Position numbers and translations under genes: made by a program. Shown piece by piece: positions 49,901-60,620 of a stretch of 64,000 bases of DNA. Position 1 is the stretch's first letter, and the number at the start of each line of letters is the position of its first letter. This stretch comes from Gracilaria vermiculophylla (lineage: Eukaryota; Rhodophyta; Florideophyceae; Gracilariales; Gracilariaceae), in the NCBI GenBank assembly GCA_019155205.2, contig JAHNZQ020000010.1, forward strand, positions 1,905,753 to 1,969,752. The letters run 5' to 3'. Under the pieces are notes generated by a model that had not been told where the DNA came from, did no database searches, and saw only the letters and a list, made by a program, of their open reading frames with translations.

Positions 49901-51355
49901 AGTGCAGCACAACCATCAAAGGTTTCCTCAGCTTTATATGTTTCTCAACAGCACCTTGCGACATCGATGCCGGTTGAATTGGATTCTGCATACGCCCCCC
50001 GATTTTCGTGCTCCCAAGTACAAGTGAATCACATACCTTCAACGTCTATGCCTCTAAACCCTTTGGCTACGAATTCTGTTTCGAACGCAAACGATGTAAC
50101 CTCTGCTCCCGTTTATTGTACTGGTGAGGGTATGAACTCATTGCCGCCGCATCATAATCATTTTTACGGGGCTCGACAATTCTTTCCAGTGATGAATGCT
50201 CACGCGATGAATCCTGGTGATCAGTCAAACCTTAATCATCCACATCCCGCCCACCCCCAAAAAGTCGCCTTGCCAGGGGTGTTCCCGCTTACATATGGCG
50301 TTTATGGAAGTGGTTTTTTGGATCACAGTGTGTATAATGGACATTTGAATCATTCACGATTTCCAGCAAATGTGTACTCTTCTCAGCCTCATCCAGCAGC
50401 TGCCCTACAAACTCGATCTCAAGACATCTTGCCTCATCACACAGTGTTTCAATTAGGACCCCATCAAGATGTGCGCCAGACACATGCAAGTGCGATTCTT
50501 CAGCACGGTCAGCAGAACCCAGGTTATGCGGGCCAAGACGGAAAGCAGGAAGTTAATGAACACATCTCTGTTTCACCGTTGCAAAGTTCGAATCGCAACT
50601 CTTCTGGACACCTTGTACAGGAATCTGGGTCTTCACATCAAACTGGAGCTCCCAAGCACGGTACTGCAAACCCACATCAACCTTCACCCATCCAATATCA
50701 TCATATACCCGGGCAGGCAGCGCCTTTAACCGAAGCACATCCTGCAACAAATTATCAGCTTGTGAATGCGTACTGTAACAGCAGCATTCATTCAGGAACT
50801 GGCGCTGGCGCTCTGCAGCACGCTCAAAAGAATACCATCTCAGGGTCAAAACCTAAGAGCACCCCTCGCGCTAAACGAGTTAGACAAAATCAAGGTTCGA
50901 ACTCTCGTGGAAAGAGGGACGGTAAAAGGGGTTCAGTCGAACGACTTGGTGCAAACGGCTCACACTCTACTCGCGATGCGAGAGGTAGAGCTTTCGCTGA
51001 CGCCAGTACAACTCCCAAGAATCGACAGAATATTCTTGAATCCGTTCTAGCGTCAGAAGATCATGAATATCGAGGGTTTGCCCAATACCTGTCAGAAACA
51101 TACGAATTCACTGGGAATACGAACCGCCAAACATCAAGAGATTACGTTCGCCTGTGCAATCTAAAAGATGACTACCACAAGAAGTGTACCACAGAGAAAG
51201 ATAAGTTGAAGATCTACCGTATCAAGGACTTTTTTTCGAAGGTTCTCAAACTAGAAGTGACAGGGGAGTGGGATAGACATAACCATGGAGGAGTCAGGGG
51301 ACCATATGTGTATGGGATCAAGCTGAAACAGCAAGCTAACTCAAAACCAAATTGA
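46940..51355 (+). CDS. Photolyase/cryptochrome with giant C-terminal extension ending in a winged-helix-like domain
   Basis: 1471 residues from the ATG at 46940, no intron seen. It binds FAD and absorbs blue light. NLS-like AKRRR sits at about 27-31. The antenna domain spans about 71-250 (VVWYRGNDLRVEDHPAL). A loop of roughly 75 residues is inserted before the FAD domain (about 430-620: RDFSFHVLYHFP, GYPIIDAAMRQL, DPNGQYIRRWLPEL), closest by eye to plant cryptochromes and class III CPD photolyases. The electron-transfer triad is intact: Trp465, Trp518 and Trp541. Asn537 occupies the FAD-N5 position, as in photolyases (plant CRYs have Asp). Residues about 640-1360 are Gln/Ser/His/Pro-rich. The last about 105 (YLSETYEF, RDYVRLCN, GGVRGPYVYGIKLK) resemble RFX or D5-primase C-terminal winged helices. 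Repair or signalling role is undecided. Confidence 0.9.
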   Translation: MPSATDRSPFVQRQPSTRRPPTQPPPAKRRRTTPPTPPVHSPSSPSRSVVEPFPIRPESHPASSARWFRKPSVVWYRGNDLRVEDHPALFTAAQRGGPVIPLFIWDPSDGFGAGLGTVKQWWLRQSLQQLQNDLRRLGVQLYTRNGKSTEELRKFLTDTGADAVFWNRCYEPFLLKRDEELREELAHEGFTAESFKAEVLVEPWELTNSETSPRYQTFHAYMTAWMTVAPPPHPLPSPSTLQPISTVVHSVGLDLLGLEIADEVGERLAKIWKPGSAQAKRQLDRFLNDVFPSFGESRCRRHVEGTSRLSPHIRFGEISPRRMYHATKLWVSRWDQALGSRTFLKSQKARKHRPLVSDKPGTDDSNKIRKLGSESPSTPHLSNLNNLTSSSRRSGLDRKHGTSKDHIAQELPVSGKSRALLPRISQSARAFLKNLCLRDFSFHVLYHFPDMETKPLIPEFVKFPWGDDNGLFDRWKHGITGYPIIDAAMRQLRETGWIHNGMRFLLACFLTKYMLLPWARGLGQFYNLLLDGDHSSNALGWQWTAGTYTDAFPVTNLVNPVKLSHKHDPNGQYIRRWLPELAKLPTKYIHQPWKAPPMLLKKCGIIMGDTYPDRVVNSLHAKQRAVKAMTVMKQIFASNTLWKRRFREDNQNLVVEWPELDTEALKQEEFSSGSGKGFLIPSIWALLQGEPSPSYLPGPLTSGESLIPMDTTVCLVDGALAIPMDDQPESIEQALISAHGYVDEDPRLSSGASLSPDNREQQSHCQHQPSAAEEQSGDFFTAVNDKSEEVQPIEEPLKSSAVEQKPCNGKERPSEEYDEDFQHAGNMNESEKPSIQLPVGYNPSSCNMNSPEQAPDQEMMEPRSSQASLRKDTNETRTPEKSAATNRQVPELQNFLRSQNPNASANSSQHTETVTFPSGSPGCSTQLLSSVSSQPMVHLKGTNDIKHSQETPERVQRIEHHSQPALDDQHIAHDFFGVSMTSRQMQVSAAQPSKVSSALYVSQQHLATSMPVELDSAYAPRFSCSQVQVNHIPSTSMPLNPLATNSVSNANDVTSAPVYCTGEGMNSLPPHHNHFYGARQFFPVMNAHAMNPGDQSNLNHPHPAHPQKVALPGVFPLTYGVYGSGFLDHSVYNGHLNHSRFPANVYSSQPHPAAALQTRSQDILPHHTVFQLGPHQDVRQTHASAILQHGQQNPGYAGQDGKQEVNEHISVSPLQSSNRNSSGHLVQESGSSHQTGAPKHGTANPHQPSPIQYHHIPGQAAPLTEAHPATNYQLVNAYCNSSIHSGTGAGALQHAQKNTISGSKPKSTPRAKRVRQNQGSNSRGKRDGKRGSVERLGANGSHSTRDARGRAFADASTTPKNRQNILESVLASEDHEYRGFAQYLSETYEFTGNTNRQTSRDYVRLCNLKDDYHKKCTTEKDKLKIYRIKDFFSKVLKLEVTGEWDRHNHGGVRGPYVYGIKLKQQANSKPN

Positions 51356-52192
51356 TGGAAAACTTCTTTGCACAGAGTATCTGTAAATTTCATTACTACA
51401 TGCATGGCAGTGCCATGAACCATAAGTGCTTGAGAAATTATTTCCTCATGATGTTTGAAAGACAGCAGAGCGAACATGCTTGTTTCTCACGTCCAGCCCG
51501 TATCTGTATATGTAAGTATTTATCTGTATTCTCTGTATCTGCGAACTACAGTGCTGCACGACATACATGACTCTAAACGGATTGCGGTGTCTCCAACACA
51601 TCCGTTTATTGCGAATTCATTCCATGTAAAAGACGTCATTATAGATGAAAATGAAAGAGCTACGCAAAGGGATGTGTCTTTCAGCTTGTTTTGACCATTT
51701 TCTCAAAGCTAAGAAAAAGCACGAACGAACAAGTGGTCCCCGGTCGAAAGAGATCAAACCTCTTTCTTTGACACTTATTGTCCGTTTAGGCATTAGCATT
51801 TTTATTCCGCCTTTAAAGCAGATTGTGTTTAGCCTTTACTACTGGAGAGAGATACGAGAAGAGATGAAACTATCCAAATGCAAATTTTCAGAGCTGCTCA
51901 AAACCAGCAAAACCAATGGAGAATCTCGAAAGTAAAAGGCGCCCCGGGTGAGGCATACAAGGCATGAGCGGGCAAACCAAGGTACTGACTGATGCTGAGC
52001 AGCTCGACGGCAGAAATCAATCTGCACAGTGAATACAACTCGAGCACGACCATGACGGCTTGCATGGACAGGCTTGCCGAGAAAAAAGGTGACATCAGAA
52101 GCCTTGCCTGTTGGAGAGTACGCAAGCTCCGCTCGCCAAATATGAAAAGTATCCTCCAGGATGAACAATCTTCCGAGAAACTTGAGATACCA
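51356..52192. other. Intergenic between convergent genes
   Basis: AT-rich 3' regions of the photolyase and CarB genes; no feature supported. Confidence 0.5.
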
Positions 52193-55100
52193 TTAATTCG
52201 GCACTGCTACTTGCTCTGACTTCAAGCCAGGAAGGTAAAAAGGTGGGGCAGTCTTGTGATAGTCCTGCATTGCCCTCACCGTTACTTTGTGAGTTTGCAA
52301 CACACGAATTGCCTGCGCCAACGCTCGTGCGGCCGCGATCGTCGTTACGTACGGAACATTAGATGATAGAGCTGCAGTGCGAACAGCGCGAGTACTTTCC
52401 GCGTCTTCTGCCTTACGACTTGGAGAGCAGATGAACAGGTCAACTTCCTTGTTCTTGATCTTATCCAGAACATGCGGCCTGCCTTCATGAACCTTCAGTA
52501 CCATCTCTACATTCGCTGGATTCAATCCCCCAGCAATCAAAGCCACATACGTTCCTCGGGTGGCAAAAATCTTGAAGCCCATCCCAACTAGATCATAAGC
52601 AATGGGCACTGCTGATTCCTTGTCTTGATCCCCTAAGCTCAAGAAAACGTTACCGGACGTTGGAATGACAAGACCAGAAGCGAGCTCTGCTTTTGCATAT
52701 GCCATAGCAAACGAATCATCAATTCCCATAACTTCCCCCGTTGAACGCATTTCTGGAGACAATAAAATATCGGCTCCCGGGAATTTCTTGAACGGTAGAA
52801 CAGCTTCTTTTACGCAAGTGTACCTCGGTATGATCTCCTTCTCCAAACCGAGGTCGGGCAACTTGGTCCCCATCATGACCAGAGACGCCAGCTTTGCAAG
52901 TGGCTGACCGATAGCCTTTGAAATAAACGGCACAGTTCGCGATGCGCGTGGATTGGCTTCCAAGATGTAAACTGTTTCGCCCTGAACCGCCCACTGGATA
53001 TTCATCAGGCCAATCACACCTAAACGTTTAGCAAGGGCAATTGTCCAAGAGCGTATCGTTACCATGGCGTTGTACGGAATAGATTGAGTTGGGATGGAGC
53101 AAGCCGAATCTCCAGAATGTATACCGGCAGCCTCAATATGTTCCATGATACCTCCAATAACTACGTTTCCGTGCATGTCGGCGATTGCATCCACATCAAC
53201 TTCAATTGCGTTGTCAAGAAAGTGGTCAATTAAAACAGGGTGCTCTGACTCAACAACAACTTCTGCTGCCATGTACTTTTTAAGTTCTTTCTCATCATAA
53301 ACAATTTCCATACCTCGGCCGCCGAGAACGTAACTAGGTCGAACGACAACGGGATATTCTACGCGAATGGCAATATCAGCTGCTTCTTCATAAGACCTTG
53401 CGATACCGTTTTCCGGCTGACGAATTCCCAACTCTTTGAGAATGGCAATAAACCGATCGCGATCCTCAGCGGCATCTATCGAATCTGGAGGGGTACCCAG
53501 AATCCTGCAATTGACTCCCGCTTGTTTCGCCTCATCTGAAGCGAGGTACTTTTCCAATGGAACAGCTAACTTCAGAGGGGTTTGGCCTCCGAATTGAACC
53601 AGAATCCCATCTGGTTTTTCGGCTTCGATGACAGCAATAACGTCCTCGAGGGTTAAGGGCTCAAAATATAAACGATCAGCGGTATCATAATCAGTCGAAA
53701 CTGTCTCCGGATTAGAGTTGATCATGACTGTCTCATACCCGGCGTCGCGAAGTGCGAAGCATGCATGAACGCAGCAGTAGTCGAACTCAATACCTTGCCC
53801 GATTCGATTGGGTCCTTGTCCAAGAATGACAATTTTCTCCTTTCCTGTTGGTGGTGGAGTCTCTGATTCGACCTCAAACTCATCTCCCCAAGCCATAAGT
53901 GATTCATATGAGCTATACATATATGGCGTATATGCTTCAAATTCGGCTGAGCAAGTGTCAACAGTCTTAAAGACAGGTAAAACCCCTAAAGCCTTTCTCC
54001 TGAGCCGCACTGTTTCTTCATTGGTGTTTAAACAGTAAGCTATCTGCTTGTCACTGTAGCCTGCAGATTTGTATCGATACATCGCTGATAAATCAATATC
54101 ACCCACTGATCCTAGTTTTCGTATCTCCTCGCCAATATCAAATATCTCTCTCAACTTCCATAAAAACCATTGGTCATACTTCGAGAGCTCAAAAACTCGA
54201 TCCACGGACATTCCAGAGGCAAACGCATTCCTCACGAAAAATATCCTTTCTGGAGAGGGCTGCCTCAGAATCGATTCCAGCGTTGTTTCACTTTCAATCA
54301 GCTTGTCCTTACCATCTAATCCCCAACCAAAGCGCCCAGTCTCTAAGCTTCGAAGTGCTTTTTGGAAAGACTCGATAAACGTGCGACCGATGGCCATTGC
54401 CTCTCCGACAGCTCGCATTTGTGTCGAGAGCGTATTGTTGCAGCCCGTAAATTTTTCAAAAGCAAAACGCGGAACCTTCGTGACAACATAGTCAAGAGAA
54501 GGCTCAAACGCAGCCGGTGTTTCTCTGGTAATATCATTTTGAACTTCAGTCAAAGTTCGCCCTATAGATAACTTCGCAGCTAGTTTGGCAATAGGAAAGC
54601 CAGTAGCTTTCGATGCAAGTGCTGATGAACGAGAGACACGAGGGTTCATCTCAATGACTATGATGTCTCCATTTTCAGGGTTGACCGAGAATTGAATATT
54701 GGACCCACCAGTGTCCACCCCGATCTCGCGAATGATGTCAATAGCCATGTCACGAAGATTTTGATACTCTTTGTCAGTTAGAGTCTGAGTAGGGGCGACA
54801 GTTATACTGTCTCCAGTGTGAACTCCCATTGGATCAACATTTTCAATGCTGCAAACGATGACTACATTGTCCTTCCCATCTCGCATCACTTCGAGTTCGT
54901 ATTCTTTCCAACCAAGTAAGGACTGTTCGACAAGAATCTGATGAACTGGAGAAGCTTCCATGCCAACCTCTGCCATTTTGAGATAGTCTGGCTTGTTATA
55001 AGCAATGCCTCCACCAGTTCCTCCCAAGGTAAAAGCCGGGCGAATAATTAACGGGAATGAGCCAATCTCCGTGGCCACTTTTTCGGCCATTTCCATATTC

Positions 55101-55789
55101 TCCACAATCCCAGAGCGGCAACATTGGACACCGATCTTCTCCATTGCCTTTCTAAAAAGCAGACGATCCTCTCCTTTCTCTATGGCGTCTAACTTGGCCC
55201 CAATAAGCTCGACACCATAGCGGTCAAGAACACCAGTGGTGGCAAGGGTTGTAGCGAGATTGAGTCCAGTCTGGCCGCCCATGGTGGGCAGCAGTGCATC
55301 TGGACGCTCAACATCAATAATTCTCTCTAACATTTCAGGGGTTAGGGGTTCAATGTACACCCTATCGGCAGTCTCCGGGTCTGTCATGATTGTCGCGGGA
55401 TTTGAGTTGACCAAAACTACTGTATATCCTTCAGCCTTAAGGGCCTTACAAGCCTGAGTGCCACTGTAGTCAAACTCGGCTCCCTGACCGATAACAATGG
55501 CACCGGCTCCTATGAGCAGAATCTTCTTAATATCTGTGCGCTTGGCAAGAGGGGTGGTGACCTCTCCAAAGATATCAGCCCATATGGGGGCCATGTCGAT
55601 CTCCGGGGCGGGTTGTGGCTCTGAGCTGTCGGTGACTTCGGTGACCATGCAAGGGGTCGCATGACGAGGTTTGAATGGCTTAGGGAGGGCATTGCGAGCT
55701 GAAGACAGAAAGCTGGTGGTAAACTGCGCAGTGCGGCGTTGAACCAGCGCGTGAGGCGCGGTAAAGGCGGGTGTGAGATTGTTTTCCAT
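52193..55789 (-). CDS. carB: Carbamoyl-phosphate synthase large subunit, plastid-type
   Basis: 1198 residues from the ATG at 55789 (the frame extends 46 codons upstream). It makes carbamoyl phosphate for pyrimidines and arginine from bicarbonate, ATP and ammonia passed from the small subunit. An about 65-residue Ser/Pro/Arg leader precedes [25 protein letters not shown]. Two homologous ATP-grasp halves follow: carboxyphosphate ([35 protein letters not shown]) and carbamoyl ([46 protein letters not shown]). A C-terminal MGS-like allosteric domain closes it ([17 protein letters not shown]). No fused glutaminase or CAD-type domains are present. Red algal plastid genomes carry carA, which fits a nuclear, plastid-imported partner. 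Confidence 0.96.
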   Translation of the reverse strand: MENNLTPAFTAPHALVQRRTAQFTTSFLSSARNALPKPFKPRHATPCMVTEVTDSSEPQPAPEIDMAPIWADIFGEVTTPLAKRTDIKKILLIGAGAIVIGQGAEFDYSGTQACKALKAEGYTVVLVNSNPATIMTDPETADRVYIEPLTPEMLERIIDVERPDALLPTMGGQTGLNLATTLATTGVLDRYGVELIGAKLDAIEKGEDRLLFRKAMEKIGVQCCRSGIVENMEMAEKVATEIGSFPLIIRPAFTLGGTGGGIAYNKPDYLKMAEVGMEASPVHQILVEQSLLGWKEYELEVMRDGKDNVVIVCSIENVDPMGVHTGDSITVAPTQTLTDKEYQNLRDMAIDIIREIGVDTGGSNIQFSVNPENGDIIVIEMNPRVSRSSALASKATGFPIAKLAAKLSIGRTLTEVQNDITRETPAAFEPSLDYVVTKVPRFAFEKFTGCNNTLSTQMRAVGEAMAIGRTFIESFQKALRSLETGRFGWGLDGKDKLIESETTLESILRQPSPERIFFVRNAFASGMSVDRVFELSKYDQWFLWKLREIFDIGEEIRKLGSVGDIDLSAMYRYKSAGYSDKQIAYCLNTNEETVRLRRKALGVLPVFKTVDTCSAEFEAYTPYMYSSYESLMAWGDEFEVESETPPPTGKEKIVILGQGPNRIGQGIEFDYCCVHACFALRDAGYETVMINSNPETVSTDYDTADRLYFEPLTLEDVIAVIEAEKPDGILVQFGGQTPLKLAVPLEKYLASDEAKQAGVNCRILGTPPDSIDAAEDRDRFIAILKELGIRQPENGIARSYEEAADIAIRVEYPVVVRPSYVLGGRGMEIVYDEKELKKYMAAEVVVESEHPVLIDHFLDNAIEVDVDAIADMHGNVVIGGIMEHIEAAGIHSGDSACSIPTQSIPYNAMVTIRSWTIALAKRLGVIGLMNIQWAVQGETVYILEANPRASRTVPFISKAIGQPLAKLASLVMMGTKLPDLGLEKEIIPRYTCVKEAVLPFKKFPGADILLSPEMRSTGEVMGIDDSFAMAYAKAELASGLVIPTSGNVFLSLGDQDKESAVPIAYDLVGMGFKIFATRGTYVALIAGGLNPANVEMVLKVHEGRPHVLDKIKNKEVDLFICSPSRKAEDAESTRAVRTAALSSNVPYVTTIAAARALAQAIRVLQTHKVTVRAMQDYHKTAPPFYLPGLKSEQVAVPN

Positions 55790-57219
55790 CTGGAGAAGAT
55801 GTGCGACAGACGCAGAGGAAAACAGAGATGATAACCAAACAAGTGGAGGTACTGAGGGAGAACAATGGTGCGGCAAAAAGCCGAGAAAGGGGCGGGAGAT
55901 CTTGGGCGGCGCGTGAACCGATAGCACGCGGGAGGGGTGGTGGCGCTGCGCGTTTTAACGGCAATTGTCGCACTGCGATCACGTCCGGCGCTGGCTCTGC
56001 CCTCTCGGAAGCACTGCGCCGGGCTCGAGGAAAGGAGATCGGATTTGCGGTGCATGGACACGGGTGCTATTTTTATTTGGCATCCGCGTCTCAACGGGCG
56101 ATCAACGAAGGCTATTGGACGCTCCCATTGAGGTCTCTGAATATGAGTGCCGCGCAGAATACAGTACCAGGGGTAGCGCCGTTTTCCACGCGCGTCTTCT
56201 CTCGTTCTCTTTGGCAGCTGGCCACCCCGAGTGGGGAAGCACCACTGCTGTTCCTCGCCCCTCCTCCGTGCGAGCGCGCTAGATGGTCGTCTGCTCGGCG
56301 CACAACGTTTTCGACGCTCGAAGGTCAAAATGCGATATTTTCTTCCGCGTACGTCAAATGATGTGACCCTGGCCAACCTTGCACGTGTGCCGCGACCGTG
56401 CCGGCGTTGCAAGTCGGAAAGCTCCAGCAAACATGTGTTTCAAAGCGCGCCCTATGACTCCAGTATTCCCATAACTTCGGCTGCATGATTTCTCCATCAT
56501 GCTCGGCCTCTTCTTCCAGCCATTTTCGAGGCCCTCAACAACACCGAGAGCCCCTTCTTGCCACCCATGCTTTTTCCCCACTTCCCTCTTCAGTTGTGTG
56601 AAAACATACGCCTCTCAGTGGCAATCAATATCCATCCCCTTTCATTCAAACATGCGTCTGCATCTTGGCTCAATGAAGAACACCTGATATCATGCTGGTT
56701 TCTTTTCGCAGTGTCCAGTTCGATGTGAACCTGTTGAACGTGATTTTGCCAAAAATATTTTGATGTGATTAATATAATCAGGCCGCCGTCGCACCATCAC
56801 GCGCTCGTCGCTCACCGAGGCCTTGAAAGCCAGACAAGCACATGCACAGATAAAGTTCCCTCCGTAGCACTCACCTGCTTCACGGAGTGCATCCATACAA
56901 CGGAGCTGTGCGTGCAACCGGCGGTGCACCTCTGTGCATCACACCAGTTTCTACGCCGCGCACGTTCCTTCGTTGCTGCAGCCAAGCGAGCCACGACGGG
57001 CGGTCGGAAAGCATTGCCCCAAGCTGCCACACGTGCTTACGCCCACATTCTGCTACAACCTTATTGCTCTTACTCAATTCATGCCTTCGCACAGACTGTA
57101 CCTAAAGCGCCCCAACATTCCCCTCACGAGAAACTGCAGAACACGTTAAGCGACGCCACCTCCATTCAAGACAAGCGGTGCCCATCACGGCAGCGTGTTA
57201 CAGTGGTTGCCGAAACACA
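55790..57219. promoter_or_regulatory. Divergent intergenic region, CarB / TSR2
   Basis: 1.4 kb; the first about 600 bases next to CarB are GC-richer. Overlapping open frames (for example 55510-56430 minus, 55801-56361 plus) conflict and have no motif. CACGTG-like sites occur (CCACACGTG at 57027-57035). No gene supported. Confidence 0.4.
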
Positions 57220-57729
57220 ATGGAGTTTGAAAACGCAACGCAAGCCGTATCCGCAGCCATTCGCTCCATTTTCGAAAGATGGACGGCCCTGAAGCTTATC
57301 ATAGAGCATCAAATGGCCGGAATTCCTGACGAAGCGATCAAGCTAATGGAAATGACAGTTTCGATGGCAACCAGCTCCTCGAAGCGTCACGACGAAGACG
57401 ACTTCGTCGACCTCTTCTACGATGCTTTCGACCAAATGCAATCTGATGTTGAAGACGGCAGTCCGGAAGAAATAGCTTCGCAGGTTGTACGTGTGCGAGA
57501 CGCTGCGGCGAAAGGCGATTTCACCCTGGCTGTGCAGCTTGTGTCCAAGGCGCACTTGACGAATACTGGCTCTCAAGCTCAATCCGTAAACGGTGGTGAA
57601 GCCTTTGTGGAACACTCTGAAGATGATCAATACGAAAGCGAACTACCTCACCCCTCAGCCAGCGTTCAAGAACCAAGCGTTGACGATAATGGATTTACAG
57701 AGGTGAGCAAAAGCGGACGGCATCGATAG
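57220..57729 (+). CDS. TSR2: Pre-rRNA-processing protein TSR2
   Basis: 169 residues from the ATG at 57220 (the frame upstream starts only at a GTG). TSR2 is the escort of ribosomal protein eS26 and is needed for 20S pre-rRNA processing to 18S. The family pattern is visible: a helical start AIRSIFERWTALKLIIEHQMAG, then DDFVDLFYDAFDQMQSDVEDGSPEEIASQVV, including the VEDGS-(x)-IA signature, and an acidic C terminus (EHSEDDQYESELP) typical of TSR2, which holds the basic eS26. Length is normal for the family. Confidence 0.8.
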   Translation: MEFENATQAVSAAIRSIFERWTALKLIIEHQMAGIPDEAIKLMEMTVSMATSSSKRHDEDDFVDLFYDAFDQMQSDVEDGSPEEIASQVVRVRDAAAKGDFTLAVQLVSKAHLTNTGSQAQSVNGGEAFVEHSEDDQYESELPHPSASVQEPSVDDNGFTEVSKSGRHR

Positions 57730-57931
57730 AGTAGCACAACACATCGATAGTCATGTGGCGTCTCAAATGCGCTCATAGAGAGATAGTATATCAAATACAC
57801 ATTCCTTACACGTTAAGATTTTGTATTACGAAGATGCTGCTCTATCCTGATCACAATAAATGAACCCTGTTTTCACAATTCGCCAGATGACGAGCCGTTA
57901 GTGGCATTTTTTATTTGGAGTGCATAAAGAG

Positions 57932-59401
57932 TTACAGCTCTTCTTTATCTTCTGATTTCTCCTCTTCAGCTTTCTTCACTTCGATTCCTTCCTTGTGAGT
58001 AGCATTTTCTTGGAAGAATTTGATGAAATCTTCCTTGGTGCGGCCGCCTTCGTAAGGCATACCTGTCTTGGATCCCGCCTTGAAGAAGTGCAGTGTAGGG
58101 AATCCTTGCGCCTTGTACTCTTTAGGAGCGTCATTCGCAGTGGCATCCATCTTGGCAATAACCAGAGTCGCTACTTCCTTGAGATCTTCCGCAAGCTCAT
58201 CAAGAATAGGTGCAAGTTTCTTGCAGTGGCCGCACCAGGGAGCATATTGCTCGATGAGAACGTCCTTCTTCTCATCTTCCACGATATCAGCCCACGAGTC
58301 CCCGACTACAACCTTCACCGGTTCGTCGTTGGTCTCCGGGATAGGCTCAGATTTCATGGTCGGCTTGATGTCCCCCTTTACAATTTTCTCGACCCATGCT
58401 TCGAGCGCCTCCTTCGAGTACTCTTCGGTGAAAACGTACTTCTGATCACTCTTGAACTCATAAACAGCAATCGCAGGATCCTTGTCGCCGACACCGATGT
58501 GGTCAGCAAAACTCTTGAGTTCAACATTGTTGATCCACGCGAAAATGGGCGAACCACTTCCGCGACGACTCTTAGCGATTTCCGTAATAGCCTCATTGAC
58601 TTCCTTGTTCTTCTTTTCCGGATCCTGGAAAAGGATGAAGATGGGTTTATCTAGCTCAGTGTAAATGGAGGCGGTTTCACGAGAGAGCTCAGCGAACAAA
58701 GGAATAGCACCCACCTTGAGCCATCCTTCAAGCTCTTCCGGAACACCAGAGAAGACATCAGAAGATTGGTCCTCACGAATTAGAAGCACGGTGTCAGTTT
58801 CGACATCCTTGCCGGCCAGGTCCTTGACAAGGGCGGCGTCATCGACGGAAGCAAAGGCAATAGAGTCGGGCATGACGTCACGGAGCGACATGCTGGCCTT
58901 CTTGAACTCAGCCTCAAGCTTCTCAGCCTTGACAGAGATGGCAAGAGCTTTGCCTTTCTTGTCCGAGACAAAAGCGGATAGCGCATCGGCATCGGCACAC
59001 TCTATGATTGACGGCAGCAAGGCGCGTTCAATGTACTTGACAAGATCGTCCTTGGTGCGCCCTCCCTTGTAGTCAGAAATCAGTTCACCCTTCGAGAAGA
59101 GCTTAAGGGTTGGGAATCCACGAATGCCGTATTTCTGAGCAAGATCCTTTTCGACGGTGGCATCCAAGTCGACAAGCTGCGCCTTTCCTTTCAATTCAGT
59201 GGCGGCTTCCCTGAAGTCCTGGGCCATCTTCTTGCAGTGACCGCACCATGGGGCAAAGAACTTGACAAGGGTGAGTTCTTCAGCTGCGATGAGCGATTCA
59301 AAGTTGTCTTTATTACCGACAAGCACATCATCAGCAGCGGTGGCTAAAGAGATGAGGGCGGCTAGTGCGGCCACGATCGAAAAGAGTCGAGGTCGAAGCA
59401 T
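57932..59401 (-). CDS. Protein disulfide isomerase (ER lumen)
   Basis: 489 residues from the ATG at 59401; the open frame continues 17 codons upstream to another ATG at 59452, which would bury the signal peptide, so 59401 is preferred. Forms and rearranges disulfides in secretory proteins. A cleavable signal peptide (LFSIVAALAALISLATAADD) precedes the classic a-b-b'-a' order. The first active site is FAPWCGHCKK (Cys53, Cys56) and the second YAPWCGHCKK (about 390). It ends in Lys-Glu-Glu-Leu, a variant ER-retrieval signal. Acidic linkers at the end (EEEKSEDKEEL) are typical. Confidence 0.95.
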   Translation of the reverse strand: MLRPRLFSIVAALAALISLATAADDVLVGNKDNFESLIAAEELTLVKFFAPWCGHCKKMAQDFREAATELKGKAQLVDLDATVEKDLAQKYGIRGFPTLKLFSKGELISDYKGGRTKDDLVKYIERALLPSIIECADADALSAFVSDKKGKALAISVKAEKLEAEFKKASMSLRDVMPDSIAFASVDDAALVKDLAGKDVETDTVLLIREDQSSDVFSGVPEELEGWLKVGAIPLFAELSRETASIYTELDKPIFILFQDPEKKNKEVNEAITEIAKSRRGSGSPIFAWINNVELKSFADHIGVGDKDPAIAVYEFKSDQKYVFTEEYSKEALEAWVEKIVKGDIKPTMKSEPIPETNDEPVKVVVGDSWADIVEDEKKDVLIEQYAPWCGHCKKLAPILDELAEDLKEVATLVIAKMDATANDAPKEYKAQGFPTLHFFKAGSKTGMPYEGGRTKEDFIKFFQENATHKEGIEVKKAEEEKSEDKEEL

Positions 59402-60620
59402 AGTGGTGGTGGTAAGGGGGAGTAGGAGGGAAAACGAGTACAATCCAGCCACAGAAGGAAAAAGAACACACTCGAGGAGCGGCCGCTTATCAAGGGAGGT
59501 CGCTCAAACTATACCTTCTATGCACATAAGCGCTCATCAGTGATCCTGAGTGCGGCCACAATGGGCAAACGCTACGTAATATGATTCGCGATTATGCCTA
59601 AGTTGATTGATACTTAGAACGCTCTGTAATTTGCTGCCTATCCCAGCAGCCAATCACAAAAGCGTTCGCGATGAAGCTTCCATATTCGCCTCCATGTCTT
59701 GCCACTGTGCAGGTCGATGTCAATCATGTTTCAACTTGGCATCAGTCAATATAGGAAATGAAAACGCAGCGACACAAATGCGAAAATTTCTTGCCTACCA
59801 AATCCGGGCAAAATGGTTCATGACTTTTTATTAAATGTAGGGGGGTCAGATTATAACTAATGACAATGACGCAATGCAAGCACTTACCGTCAACGGTACC
59901 AGAGATACTTAACATCAGATCGATACACTGGGCACACGTTGCGGCGCCTCTGTCTGCTCATAGGTGGCGAATGGAACCCCGTCGCGAAAAGTATGAAGCA
60001 TCATTTTGAGCCTTGGTCGCACAGTGAAAAAGGCAAGGTAGATTTTTGTAAAAAATCTCTTAGAACAGCTTTTTCTCTGCAGAGCAGAATTTGCACTCGA
60101 CCTCTTCCGTTCTCTCTGAGCTGTCGCAAGGCTTGTCATTTTCTCGTTGAACACGAATACATGTACGGCACTAAATAGAGAGTAACAAACGTCCATCACA
60201 ACCAGCAGCACAGAAGGTTACGGCAGACAATAGTTTGACGAGATGCCATGACGCCCATCTTGATAAATTCTTGTGTAGATGTATCTTTGGTTCATGCGTC
60301 GAAGAGAGGGGTCCATAATGTGTGCAAATAAAAACGCCTGACTTCCTATGACATATCCAAAAATGCGAAGCATTCATGTGCACTCCGAAAAAGGCGGCGA
60401 CTGTACTGGAGGAATCCCTGCGCATACATTTGATGCCCCAAGTAAGGTAAAAACACTAAAATGAGCTCAATAATGCCAGTGCCAGAATTAACAACAACAG
60501 TTTTATATTGCAAACAAACACAACCCAGCGGAAGAAGCAAGCAGGAGATACAGCGCGTGGGGAATAGCGACGCGAAGATCACGTAGTTTGCCCCCGGACA
60601 TCATCTTGCAACATGATTGG
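59402..60620. other. 1.2-kb intergenic region, no gene seen
   Basis: Promoter side of the PDI gene and 3' side of the metallo-beta-lactamase-fold gene; only short motif-less open frames. Confidence 0.5.

Noticed and set aside
55510..56430. 306-codon minus-strand frame upstream of and overlapping CarB
   Set aside because: Overlaps the CarB coding start in another frame, Arg/Ser-rich, no domain.
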